Shown here piece after piece: positions 26,479-35,173 of a stretch of DNA of 64,000 nucleotides. Below the pieces are notes generated by a model. That model did no database searches and had not been told where the DNA came from. It saw only the letters and a program-made list of their open reading frames with translations. The stretch spans positions 186,001 through 250,000 of the forward strand of contig NZ_JAHZIJ010000005.1 of NCBI RefSeq assembly GCF_019443105.1, in the 5' to 3' direction. The position numbers and the translations under genes are program-made. Each line of letters starts with the position of its first letter. Position 1 is the first letter of the stretch. The stretch comes from Paenibacillus oenotherae (GTDB lineage Bacteria; Bacillota; Bacilli; Paenibacillales; Paenibacillaceae).

Positions 26479-26558
26479 CTTTTTCTCTACCTGTCGAGTA
26501 TAACCACATTACCGCACCCTACAACTATTCAACTACTACACTTCACATTTACTACCCA

Positions 26559-26605
26559 CTAACTACTAACTACTAACTACTAACTACTAACTACTAACTA
26601 CTAAC
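26559..26605. repeat. 7-bp microsatellite (CTAACTA)n
   Basis: About 6.7 copies of CTAACTA. It lies in the ~670-bp gene-free stretch between spoIIR and prmC, which otherwise holds only the hairpin repeats and a short GCTACT/TGTGAC-rich tract. Confidence 0.9.
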
Positions 26606-26709
26606 CCTGCAACCGTAGCCACACCGCAGCCAACCATGCAACTGAACTGCGACCAAATCACAGTGACATCACAAGTATAGCTGCTACTGCTACTGTGACT
26701 GTGACATAT

Positions 26710-27843
26710 TCAGATCAGCGAAGGTGCAGCGTCAATAGCTATCACATGCCTGTCAATTCCGGCATAATCGCGGATGATACGAATGTCGCGCCACGCACCG
26801 TAGGCGCGCAGCATCTCTGCCACGTCCTCGGCTTGCCCGAGGCCGAGCTCGAATGCTACGATGCGAGGCACCGCAGCAAGCTGCGGCAGCTGCGCGAGCA
26901 TGCGCCGGTATGGCGCGAGGCCATCCGAGCCGCCATCCAATGCTAGGCGCGGCTCATGATCGCGCACCTCACGCTGTAAGCCAGCGATGTCTCCAGCCGG
27001 TATATACGGCGGGTTGGAGACGAGCACATCGATGCGAAGCCCAGCGGAGCCATCGGCATCCGCTGCACCTTCGCTGCTCTCGCGCCGCTCCGCGAATGGC
27101 GCGAGCAGGTCGCCCTGCACGAACGCCATGCGGGCCGCCGCCCGATGGCTGGCGGCGTTCGTGCGGGCGACTGCCAGCGCGTCCGGCGACAGATCGGACG
27201 CGCGCACGCGCCATAGCGGACGCTGCACCGCAAGCGTCACGCCTATGGCGCCACTGCCGGTGCCGACGTCAACCACCGTCGGCACGCCACTGCCAAGCGG
27301 GGCGCCGCCCCCGCTGCCGTCTCCTGTACCACAATCGCCATCGCCGTTGCCTTCACTACCGTCGCTGCCATCGTTGCCGCCTTCACCACTGTCGCTGCCG
27401 CCTCTGCTATCACCACCAGCGCCGCCTCCACCAGCGGCCGCCTCCGGCCACAGCAGGTCAGCGGCCGCAATGACGGCCTCGACGAGCAGCTCCGTCTCCG
27501 GCCGTGGAATAAGGACGGCCGGCGTCACGGCAAACGGCAAGCCATAGAACCATTGCTCGCCGACAATATACTGCACGGGTTCCCCGTCAGCTTTCCGTTT
27601 CACCAGACGCTCCCATGCTGCAGTCAGATCTGCGGGAAATACGTCCCGCCAGTCCCGCAGCAGCTCAGCCCGCTCCAAACGGAGCAAATGCATGATCAGC
27701 CGCTCTGCATTCGCACGCGGTTCACCAACCCCGCGCCCCTCCAAAAACAAAGAAGCCTGCATGCAGGCTTCCCCAATCGTTAACGGCTGCCGGGACGGAC
27801 TTCCGCCACCACCGAAACCAGCGCCATCCATCATGTCTCTCAT
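26710..27843 (-). CDS. prmC: Release factor glutamine methyltransferase PrmC with a low-complexity insert
   Basis: PrmC methylates the Gln of the GGQ motif of RF1/RF2 using S-adenosylmethionine. The N-terminal helical domain (about 20-120) contains GEPVQYIVGEQWFYG and LIPRPETELLVE. The SAM fold shows VVDVGTGSGAIGV, and the catalytic motif is SNPPYIP. Between these, about residues 135-186 are an inserted Gly/Ser/Asp/Asn-rich stretch encoded by imperfect 9-bp repeats; PrmC is normally about 285 residues. A short Gly-rich N-terminal extension is also present. GAGGGG lies 8 nt before the ATG. It lies downstream of its substrate gene prfA, the usual arrangement. Confidence 0.95.
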   Translation of the reverse strand: MRDMMDGAGFGGGGSPSRQPLTIGEACMQASLFLEGRGVGEPRANAERLIMHLLRLERAELLRDWRDVFPADLTAAWERLVKRKADGEPVQYIVGEQWFYGLPFAVTPAVLIPRPETELLVEAVIAAADLLWPEAAAGGGGAGGDSRGGSDSGEGGNDGSDGSEGNGDGDCGTGDGSGGGAPLGSGVPTVVDVGTGSGAIGVTLAVQRPLWRVRASDLSPDALAVARTNAASHRAAARMAFVQGDLLAPFAERRESSEGAADADGSAGLRIDVLVSNPPYIPAGDIAGLQREVRDHEPRLALDGGSDGLAPYRRMLAQLPQLAAVPRIVAFELGLGQAEDVAEMLRAYGAWRDIRIIRDYAGIDRHVIAIDAAPSLI

Positions 27844-27928
27844 GACCAGCGCCCCTCTCTATATCCATTGCACCATGCGTTGCTCCCCTGGCAATCTTCT
27901 GCCCGCGCCACTTCCGTTCAGCCGCGCA

Positions 27929-29002
27929 TTAAGCCAGGTTCTCGCGCTCCATAATTTCCGCTTGCGCGGTGAGCGTCAGCGCATTAATAATCTCTTCCAT
28001 ATCGCCATTCATTACAGAATCCAGCTTGTGCAGCGTCAGACCAATGCGATGATCCGTTACACGGCTTTGCGGATAGTTGTAAGTACGAATCCGCTCGCTT
28101 CTGTCGCCTGTGCCAACCTTGCTTTTACGCTCACCCGCATATTTCGCCTCTTCCTCTTGACGGCGAATATCCGATATGCGCGCACGCAGCACCTGCAGCG
28201 CTTTGGCTTTGTTCTCATTCTGCGATTTGCCGTCCTGACACTGCGCCATAATGCCTGTCGGAACGTGCAGAACACGAACAGCCGATTTGGTCGTATTAAC
28301 GGACTGCCCGCCAGCTCCGCTGGAGCAAAAAGTATCAATCCGAATATCTTTATCAAGAATCTCGATCTCGACCTCTTCAACCTCGGGCATAACAGCAACA
28401 GTCGAGGTTGATGTATGAATCCGTCCGCCCGACTCTGTCACCGGAATACGCTGTACGCGGTGCGCGCCGCTCTCGAATTTCATTTTGCTATAGGCGCCCT
28501 TGCCTGTAATCATGAAGATGACCTCTTTATAGCCGCCCAGATCGCTTTCATTCGCTTCCATCAGCTCCACACGCCAGCCTTGGGAATCGGCGAACTTCAT
28601 ATACATCCGGTACAGGTCAGACGCGAACAATGCCGCCTCGTCCCCGCCAGCCGCGCCGCGAATCTCCACAATAACATTCTTGTCATCATTGGGATCCTTA
28701 GGAAGCAGAAGCACGTGAATTTCCTGCTCCAGCTCATCCCTGCGGCCAGTGAGCTCCTCCATCTCCATCTTTACCATCTCGCGCATCTCATCATCAAGCT
28801 TCTCGCCCTGCATTGCCTTGGCGTCCTCAAGCTGGTCGATGATCCCCTTATATTCCGTATATGCCTCATAAACAGGCTGCAAATCCGATTGTTCCTTGGA
28901 CAAATCGCGCAGCCGCTTAGGATCACTTGCCACATCCGGATCGCACAACAGCTCACTCAACTTATCATATCGGTCAGCGAGCGCTTGCAAACGGTCCAAC
29001 AC
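27929..29002 (-). CDS. prfA: Peptide chain release factor 1
   Basis: A 357-residue class I release factor recognising UAA and UAG. It contains [16 protein letters not shown], the RF1-type tripeptide position PVT in [11 protein letters not shown], the catalytic GGQ in [12 protein letters not shown], and [14 protein letters not shown]. The length is normal. The start is GTG at 29002 with GAGG 9 nt upstream. A -10-like TATACT (29059-29054) lies about 50 bp upstream, but the -35 is weak. It is followed by prmC after 85 bp. Confidence 0.98.
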   Translation of the reverse strand: MLDRLQALADRYDKLSELLCDPDVASDPKRLRDLSKEQSDLQPVYEAYTEYKGIIDQLEDAKAMQGEKLDDEMREMVKMEMEELTGRRDELEQEIHVLLLPKDPNDDKNVIVEIRGAAGGDEAALFASDLYRMYMKFADSQGWRVELMEANESDLGGYKEVIFMITGKGAYSKMKFESGAHRVQRIPVTESGGRIHTSTSTVAVMPEVEEVEIEILDKDIRIDTFCSSGAGGQSVNTTKSAVRVLHVPTGIMAQCQDGKSQNENKAKALQVLRARISDIRRQEEEAKYAGERKSKVGTGDRSERIRTYNYPQSRVTDHRIGLTLHKLDSVMNGDMEEIINALTLTAQAEIMERENLA

Positions 29003-29059
29003 AGCTATTCACCTCTACAGTCATTAATTTTTTGCCATCATGTCGTTCTTATTAGTATA

Positions 29060-29407
29060 ACATATCGCGGTACATTCCATAAACGTGACTTTTTCAGGAA
29101 AACAATACGAAGCAGCGGCTCAGCCCCGCCTTGGGCCACTATCCCCTTCGCTCAGCCGAGCGATCGCGACAGGCAATAGCGTGAATGCACCCGCTCTATG
29201 CGCAAGCCAAGCAACAGAAGTGCAGCAACCCTTTCTTAATTCCTTACTCTTTTCGAGCACCGGGTTCTCTTCTCTCTGAGCTTTGGGGATAGTGGGCAAA
29301 AGAGAAAAAACAGCATACCCTGCTGCCGACGTGTGACCGAGCACCCAGCACCCGGCACCGCGTGCCGCGATGGCACCGCGCGCCGGGCCCGAGCCCTCTT
29401 CACGCGC
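29060..29407. other. Gene-free stretch between ychF and prfA
   Basis: No credible coding sequence. It holds the prfA upstream region on its left, then GC-rich sequence with short GCACCC/GGCACC-type repeats near 29340-29390. I see no RNA gene or riboswitch. Confidence 0.6.
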
Positions 29408-29430
29408 AAAAGAACCCGGTCGCCCGGGTC
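29408..29430 (-). terminator. Rho-independent terminator of ychF
   Basis: On the minus strand ACCCGG-GCGA-CCGGGT is followed by TCTTTT, 16 bp after the ychF stop codon. Confidence 0.8.
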
Positions 29431-29445
29431 CTCTGTCAGCAGCTT

Positions 29446-30546
29446 CTATACGTTGAAGCGGAAATGCATTACATCGCCGTCTTTCACAACATACTCCTTG
29501 CCTTCAAGACGCAGCTGTCCCTTCTCCTTGGCAGCATTCATCGAGCCTGCGGCGACCAAATCATCGTAAGAGACAACCTCGGCGCGTATGAAGCCACGCT
29601 CAAAGTCCGTATGAATAACGCCCGCAGCCTGCGGCGCTTTCATTCCTTTGCGAATTGTCCACGCCCGAACCTCCTGAACACCCGCCGTAAAGTAGGTGTA
29701 CAGACCGAGCAGCTTGTATGCAGCACGGATCAACCGGTTGAGGCCGGATTCCGCAAGCCCGAGCTCTTCAAGGAACATCTCCTTGTCCTCGCCCTCCAGC
29801 TCGGAAATTTCCGCTTCCACCTTCGCGCTGATCGGCACTACTTCCGCGCCTTCCTCCGCAGCGAACTCCCGAACCAGCTGCACGAAAGGATTCCCGTCCG
29901 CATTGGCCGCTTCCGCCTCGCTCACATTAGCTGCATACAGCACAGGCTTCATCGTAAGCAGATGCAGGTCACGGACGAGCAACCGCTCATCTTCGCTTAG
30001 CTCCAAACTGCGAGCAGGCTTATCCGCATAGAGCGCTTCCTTGATCCGCTCCAGCACCTCAATCTCCTGCACATACTTTTTGTCGCCGCCCTTTAAGTTT
30101 TTGCGGGAACGGTCGATACGCTTCTCGACGGAATCCAGATCAGCCAGAACGAGCTCCAGATTGATCGTCTGAATATCTCCGATAGGATCAACTTTGCCGG
30201 AGACATGCGTAATATTCTCATCCTGGAAGCAGCGCACGACGTGAACGATCGCGTCAACCTCGCGGATGTGGGCCAGAAACTTGTTGCCGAGCCCCTCGCC
30301 TTTGCTGGCGCCCTTTACAATACCTGCAATATCGATAAATTCAAACGCTGTCGGCACCGTTTTGTTCGGCGTCACAAGCTCGGTCAATTTATCAAGCCGT
30401 TCATCGGGAACCTCTACTACACCGACATTCGGGTCAATTGTACAGAAAGGATAATTTGCGGATTCCGCACCCGCTTGCGTAATTGCATTAAACAAAGTCG
30501 ATTTGCCTACGTTCGGCAGTCCGACGATACCACAGGAGAGTGGCAT
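29446..30546 (-). CDS. ychF: YchF/Obg-family ATPase
   Basis: A 366-residue P-loop protein of the Obg-related YchF/OLA1 family, which prefers ATP over GTP and associates with ribosomes. The G1 loop GLPNVGKST (residues 8-16), FVD-type G3 region [20 protein letters not shown] and the altered G4 AANVSE are visible. The C-terminal TGS domain contains VRAWTIRKG and [14 protein letters not shown], ending in MHFRFNV. GAGGAG lies 10 nt before the ATG. A TATAAT box (minus strand, 30588-30583) is a possible -10. Single gene with its own terminator. Confidence 0.97.
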   Translation of the reverse strand: MPLSCGIVGLPNVGKSTLFNAITQAGAESANYPFCTIDPNVGVVEVPDERLDKLTELVTPNKTVPTAFEFIDIAGIVKGASKGEGLGNKFLAHIREVDAIVHVVRCFQDENITHVSGKVDPIGDIQTINLELVLADLDSVEKRIDRSRKNLKGGDKKYVQEIEVLERIKEALYADKPARSLELSEDERLLVRDLHLLTMKPVLYAANVSEAEAANADGNPFVQLVREFAAEEGAEVVPISAKVEAEISELEGEDKEMFLEELGLAESGLNRLIRAAYKLLGLYTYFTAGVQEVRAWTIRKGMKAPQAAGVIHTDFERGFIRAEVVSYDDLVAAGSMNAAKEKGQLRLEGKEYVVKDGDVMHFRFNV

Positions 30547-30678
30547 AGCTATACAACTCCTCTAATTAAATAGTCTCCCGCCATTATAGACGAAGACAAC
30601 CAACATTGAAAGACCCAGTGTCGCCTCCAGCCGTTCAAGCAACTATTCTGATCTTCCGTTTCTCGTTCATCTGCCGCC

Positions 30679-32673
30679 TCATTGCTTCTCTTCCGGCAGC
30701 GGCATGAACAGCAGACAGAACGGCATATTGCTTCCTGCTGAAGGCGTAATCCAGATTTCGACCGTCTCCACATTATCCTTCGTCCGGTACAGCACGCTCG
30801 CCTGATTAGTTGAAAGCTCCGTGCCGAGATGCGCGAAGCTGACCACATTCCCATTAACTAGCGCCGCTCCCGTATAGGAACCTCCGCGCGGGTTGAATGC
30901 AATCAATGAGCGCGGAGCGACATTGCGCAGCACAACCTTGTACAGCAGCCCGTAATTGCCGGAATTGGTGGCTGGCATGCCGTTCAAGCCGTCCATCCCT
31001 GACATGAACGGATCTGCCGCATTGTCGGTCAAGGAAAGCTTCGTCGTCCGGTCACCGATCACACCGGCATAATCGAATACGCGCGTCGCGCCTTCGAAGG
31101 TGCCCCTCACAATCGATTGGCGGGGGTCAAGTGCGGGCAGCAGCGGCACAGCCGCAATCGGCTCGCGCTCGGCGCCGATCAGCAATGCTGTATAACGAAT
31201 GCGCGAGCTGCTGTAGACATCCCCGTGGAAAGTTATAATATCATCCTGCAGCATCGCCTTTCTGCTTATATCCTCGAACAGAACTTTGCTCTCCCCTGGC
31301 GCCAATACAAGCTCCCTGGAATTGTCTCCCGCTGCTGTCGCCTCGTAATACCGTGCAAGTGACATCCGTCCCGCGAATTCCGGCATCGGCGTTGGCCCGG
31401 CCGAGCCGCTGGCTCCTATCCATAGGCTGGCCGGCTCACTTTCCAAATTTTGCGCGAGGATGTACAGCCTCGCCTTAGCCCCCAGCTTGTTCTTATGATG
31501 AAGCATAAAACGGACATCGCCGGCAATATCATCCCGGTACAGAATCCCTTCAGAGTAGACCGATTCAGGTCCGCTGCTGCGAAAAAGGGTAGCTGGCTCC
31601 GTCGTGTATGTGAAGGGGATCGCTTCCATATTTTTGACCGATGCGCTGTTAATGCTGAAGCTCTTCCCAATATCCGCGAACAGCTTGTAAAATTCATCCT
31701 CCGCGTACATTTTCTCATCCGTTATGCGGATTGTCTTGCTTGAGTCCGCCGAGGCTCCCCGCCCATCTGTAACGGTAAGGCCAATCGTCACCTCGCCCGG
31801 TTCAAAATATGCCGGGAAGCCGTTGCTCCACTTCCGCTCAATGGTATCACCATCCGCATCCGAGCTTTCATCCCTGATGACAACCGGCTCGCCCATCCGG
31901 TACTCCTCTTTATCTGTCGAGAATGAGGCGACCGGAGGTGTATTCGGGGGCACAACCTTTATCGTCAGTTCATAAGGCTCGCTCCATTGTCCTCCGGAAT
32001 CCATCGCGGAATACCGCACGATATAATCGCCAGGCTCTGTGAACATCTCCTGCCGGCCTTCCCATCGCTCATCGGTGATCGCGAGACCTCTCGGCGAGTA
32101 AGACATCGTCGCATAGTTTACGACGGTCTCCCCCGCGATAATCTCATCCGGCCCAGCGGTGAATGAAACAACAGGCTTGAACGCAAGCTGAAGCACGATT
32201 GTTTTGCTATTGAGGGGTACTGTATAGGCAATATTCAGCGCCTTCGCCATATCGGTCACTGGTATCATCAGCACGTTCCGGTCAGCATACAGAGCACCCC
32301 GCAGCTTCCACGCCGTCCCGTTCACACGCATAACGCTGCTTCCGGCTTTCAATCGCAGCTCGGTGCCGCCAATGGTAACGACCGTTTCCTTCGTCTTGGG
32401 AACAGCGGCGATACTCCCCTGCAAGCGCTCCGTAAGCGCGCGCAAGCTGACATACGTCACTCCCTTCTTCACAGTGAGCGCGCGGGCCGCATTGTATTTG
32501 CGCCCGTCCTGCTCCATAACGCTGCTGTTCATATATAAGATCAGTTCACCCGTACTGACAGCGGCCGCCGAATTCTGCAACTGCTGCAAGGACTGCGCCG
32601 AGAGCGGAGATAGTAATGTCAATGATAGCAATGTCACAGCTGTGATCAATACAACTTGCCGAATAACGTTCAT
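30679..32673 (-). CDS. Exported stalk-domain (copper amine oxidase N-terminal type) protein with PKD-like repeats
   Basis: A 664-residue exported protein. A signal peptide (hydrophobic residues about 7-25, SPLSAQS) is followed by a 'stalk' domain (about 45-165) with ELILYMNSSVM, GVTYVSLRALTERL and NVLMIPVTDMAKAL. One or two PKD/Ig-like domains follow (VSFTAGPDEIIAGE; PPVASFSTDKEEYRMGEPV with SSDADGDTIERKWS). The C-terminal ~330 residues are beta-rich and unassigned. No cell-wall anchor is visible. The start overlaps the upstream DUF2304 gene (ATGA) and GGAGG precedes it. It is the last gene of the 33-35 kb glycosyltransferase operon, so a role in surface polymer assembly or display is plausible but inferred. 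Confidence 0.85.
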   Translation of the reverse strand: MNVIRQVVLITAVTLLSLTLLSPLSAQSLQQLQNSAAAVSTGELILYMNSSVMEQDGRKYNAARALTVKKGVTYVSLRALTERLQGSIAAVPKTKETVVTIGGTELRLKAGSSVMRVNGTAWKLRGALYADRNVLMIPVTDMAKALNIAYTVPLNSKTIVLQLAFKPVVSFTAGPDEIIAGETVVNYATMSYSPRGLAITDERWEGRQEMFTEPGDYIVRYSAMDSGGQWSEPYELTIKVVPPNTPPVASFSTDKEEYRMGEPVVIRDESSDADGDTIERKWSNGFPAYFEPGEVTIGLTVTDGRGASADSSKTIRITDEKMYAEDEFYKLFADIGKSFSINSASVKNMEAIPFTYTTEPATLFRSSGPESVYSEGILYRDDIAGDVRFMLHHKNKLGAKARLYILAQNLESEPASLWIGASGSAGPTPMPEFAGRMSLARYYEATAAGDNSRELVLAPGESKVLFEDISRKAMLQDDIITFHGDVYSSSRIRYTALLIGAEREPIAAVPLLPALDPRQSIVRGTFEGATRVFDYAGVIGDRTTKLSLTDNAADPFMSGMDGLNGMPATNSGNYGLLYKVVLRNVAPRSLIAFNPRGGSYTGAALVNGNVVSFAHLGTELSTNQASVLYRTKDNVETVEIWITPSAGSNMPFCLLFMPLPEEKQ

Positions 32674-33059
32674 AGTCCCTCCTGGATTTGAGCCTGCACT
32701 TCAACCTGTTCCTTGGCATCGCGCTCCATCAGCATTTGCTCCTGCAGGGCAACCGTCTGTGTCAGCACAATCACCCGGTTCGTCAATGACGAGACAGCCA
32801 TCGTCAGATGAAGGAGAATGAACAGAATCCCGGCAAGCCCCAGCAGGTACAGCAGCGAAGGTGCATAAACAACCTGAATTTGCCCCGCCAGCCAATCGAT
32901 CAGGCCGGGAAATAACGACAGCACCATCATAATAAAGCTGAGCAGCAGCCATAGCAGGGAATATTGCTCCCTCAGCTTGCGGCCGCGAATAAGGTAGAGA
33001 ATCGTACCCATAAAACCGATACTGATAAGAAAACTAATGAAAAAAACGTCAATTTTCAT
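32670..33059 (-). CDS. DUF2304 family membrane protein
   Basis: A 129-residue protein with three predicted membrane spans (about 2-22, 34-53 and 66-92) and a short cytoplasmic coiled-coil tail rich in Gln/Glu (TQTVALQEQMLMERDA). The REQYSLLWLL segment after the first span is characteristic of DUF2304, a small family commonly encoded beside GT2 dolichyl-phosphate-mannose-synthase-like enzymes. Function is not established; a scaffold or partner of the lipid-linked sugar enzyme is a reasonable guess. It overlaps the GT2 gene by 11 bp and the downstream stalk gene by 4 bp. Confidence 0.88.
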   Translation of the reverse strand: MKIDVFFISFLISIGFMGTILYLIRGRKLREQYSLLWLLLSFIMMVLSLFPGLIDWLAGQIQVVYAPSLLYLLGLAGILFILLHLTMAVSSLTNRVIVLTQTVALQEQMLMERDAKEQVEVQAQIQEGL

Positions 33060-33771
33060 AGCCGATCCGCCACTTTCTTTTCTTCGATCTAGTAATCAGC
33101 ACCGCGAGAATCACTTTGACCATGTAATAAACCGATTTCAGGGACGTAATGCTCGAAGTGCCCGTGGAACGCTCGCTCATCACGACAGGAATTTCGTGAA
33201 AGGAATATTGGAAATTATCGAGCAGGACAAGCGCCTCCACCTCGGGATAGTCCGTCGGATACTCACGGGCGAACAAGGCGATGGCCCTTCTGCCGCAAAT
33301 GCGGTAGCCTGAGGTCGGATCCGTCACCCTCCGGCCGAGCAGCCCGGTCAGCAGTCCCGACAGCAGTCTGATCCCGACCTTCCGGATCGCCGTTGACTGA
33401 AAGCCCTGCTTCTCTACGAAACGGGAGCCTACCACCATATCCGCATTCATCGAACGCGCAGCCGCCAGCATGCGGGCGAAGTCCGCCGGATTATGCTGCC
33501 CGTCACCGTCCATCTGCGCCGCGAATGTGTAGCCGCGGGCCGCTGCGTACCGATAACCCGTCTGGACCGCTCCTCCGATCCCGAGATTGCAGCTCAGATT
33601 GGCGACCAGCGCACCCTCCAGCTTGGCCAATAAGCCGGTGTGGTCGCTCGAACCGTCATTGACGACGAGAATATCCGCATAAGGAACAGCGTCGCGAATT
33701 TCCGCGATGACCTGTCGTATGCCCTCCGCTTCGTTATAGGCCGGTATGATGATCAAAATCTCTTTGTTCAT
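33049..33771 (-). CDS. Family 2 glycosyltransferase (dolichyl/polyprenyl-phosphate mannose synthase-like)
   Basis: A 240-residue GT-A fold transferase. It has IIIPAYNEAEGI at the start, VVNDGSSDHTG, the metal-binding AQMDGDGQHNP, MVVGSRF and TDPTSGYR. The size and motifs fit the DPM1-like branch, which transfers sugar from a nucleotide donor to polyprenyl phosphate. It would supply the lipid-linked sugar to the adjacent GT39/ArnT-like membrane transferase, whose 3' end it overlaps by 38 bp. GGAGG precedes the ATG by 8 nt. There is no membrane span except a possibly amphipathic C-terminus. Confidence 0.92.
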   Translation of the reverse strand: MNKEILIIIPAYNEAEGIRQVIAEIRDAVPYADILVVNDGSSDHTGLLAKLEGALVANLSCNLGIGGAVQTGYRYAAARGYTFAAQMDGDGQHNPADFARMLAAARSMNADMVVGSRFVEKQGFQSTAIRKVGIRLLSGLLTGLLGRRVTDPTSGYRICGRRAIALFAREYPTDYPEVEALVLLDNFQYSFHEIPVVMSERSTGTSSITSLKSVYYMVKVILAVLITRSKKRKWRIGYEN

Positions 33772-35002
33772 TTCTTCTTCCTCCAGGTAAGTAATTTCGC
33801 CATTTCATCCGATATGCGGCTGCAAGCCGGCTGAGCATCATCATGCCGACCAGACTGTCGATAATAATGAGCAGCGGCATTGCCGTAAAGTTGTAGCGAT
33901 ATTCCGGTACGAAAGCAAGCCTGGTGACCGATAAGACAATCAACAGCACGACAACGAGCGCGGCGGGCTGCCTCCAGCTGCGGATCAATGCCAGGCAGGA
34001 GATGATCCCCATTCCGACAATACCCATATGGAGCCATCTGCCGTAAGGAATGACAGGATAGTAGGGCTGGTGCCCGCTGCCATAGAACATTTTCGCATAG
34101 ATGTATTTCAGCTTGCCGACCGTGTACCACTTCGTAAATTCCCATGGCTTAGTTGAGAAGCCGACCTTCAGACGCTCCACAGCAACTTCCATCTGGGTCT
34201 TTCCATGCCGGTCAACCAGGCCGTCTTCGTAATTTTTATCGGGATAAGTACCCGCCGCAAAAGGATTCACCTGTGTTGAAGCGACTACCACCTTATGCAG
34301 AGTCACCATATTTCTGATCACCCAGGGAGAAAGCACAATAGCTGTGCCCAGTATCGTGAACAGCAGCAGCTTGGCCGTACGCGCCGTTTCCCTGCTCCAT
34401 AGCCAATAGAAGAGATAGCTTGCTCCCATCAGAACGAGGAACTCCGGGCGCGTCAGCACGGTCAGCCCCATCGCGCCTCCGGCCAGCAGGGCATATCTTG
34501 CTTTCTTCCCGTCGAAAACTATCAATTGCAGGTAGAGATAGAGGGTGAACAGCAATGCAGCTTGCGTCTCCGTCAGGATCGCACCGGTTGCCCATATGAA
34601 TGATGGATATACAGCCGCAGTCGCTGCTGCGATCAGCCCTGTCCAGGGGCCGCTCAAGCGGCGGGCGATCAGATAGACAAACACGACCATAGCAGTTCCC
34701 ATCAGCACCTGGATATAACGGATATAGAGAAACGGGTCATGCTGCGTGTAATCAACAAGCCTATAGACAGCAGCCATAAAGAGCGGGTAGCCCGGTGTCA
34801 CCTGCGCGTTCGGCTCCGTATCCTTATAGGCGTAGATGCCTGATTCCAGCCATTGCCGAATCATGGCATCGTAATGAATCGTATCGTGCGAAACATGATG
34901 AGACACCGAAGCGACGAAATCAATTCTTAACCAAGCGGCCAAAGCCACAATAACAATCAGCAGCAGTATTGCCGGCTGAAGCCGACCCTTCCACTTGCGC
35001 AT
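33734..35002 (-). CDS. ArnT/PMT-like membrane glycosyltransferase
   Basis: About 422 residues with roughly ten membrane spans. The N-terminal span is followed by a large extracytoplasmic loop beginning HHVSHDTIHYDAM; the Asp near DTIHYD fits the catalytic acidic position of GT39/GT83 enzymes. GYPLFMAAVYRL and ILTETQAALLFTLYLYL are typical of this clan (DUF2029/PMT_2). These enzymes move a sugar from a polyprenyl carrier to an extracellular acceptor. Start chosen at 35002 because GAGGAG lies 11 nt upstream; an in-frame ATG at 35041 lacks a ribosome site. It is the first gene of a four-gene operon. Confidence 0.87.
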   Translation of the reverse strand: MRKWKGRLQPAILLLIVIVALAAWLRIDFVASVSHHVSHDTIHYDAMIRQWLESGIYAYKDTEPNAQVTPGYPLFMAAVYRLVDYTQHDPFLYIRYIQVLMGTAMVVFVYLIARRLSGPWTGLIAAATAAVYPSFIWATGAILTETQAALLFTLYLYLQLIVFDGKKARYALLAGGAMGLTVLTRPEFLVLMGASYLFYWLWSRETARTAKLLLFTILGTAIVLSPWVIRNMVTLHKVVVASTQVNPFAAGTYPDKNYEDGLVDRHGKTQMEVAVERLKVGFSTKPWEFTKWYTVGKLKYIYAKMFYGSGHQPYYPVIPYGRWLHMGIVGMGIISCLALIRSWRQPAALVVVLLIVLSVTRLAFVPEYRYNFTAMPLLIIIDSLVGMMMLSRLAAAYRMKWRNYLPGGRRNEQRDFDHHTGL

Positions 35003-35067
35003 ATAGCAACGGTCTCCTCTCCAATGCCTGCCTGCTCTCATGCAGCCATGTCAGGGAACGCAAAGCA

Positions 35068-35142
35068 AACAGGGCTGTTAGTCCCTCTCCCGCCTCCCAT
35101 CATCTGATAGAAGTATAGAAGAGAAATCTTAACAGCCCTGTT
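35068..35142. repeat. Perfect 13-bp inverted repeat with a 49-bp loop
   Basis: AACAGGGCTGTTA (35068-35080) and TAACAGCCCTGTT (35130-35142). The loop holds a minus-strand TATACT and a purine-rich stretch. It lies between the histidine kinase gene and the surface operon. It could be a long-range hairpin, a regulator site pair, or a terminator without a T tract. Confidence 0.75.
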
Positions 35143-35173
35143 CGTGAGTTCTTAACAAACGCTTAAGTTTATC

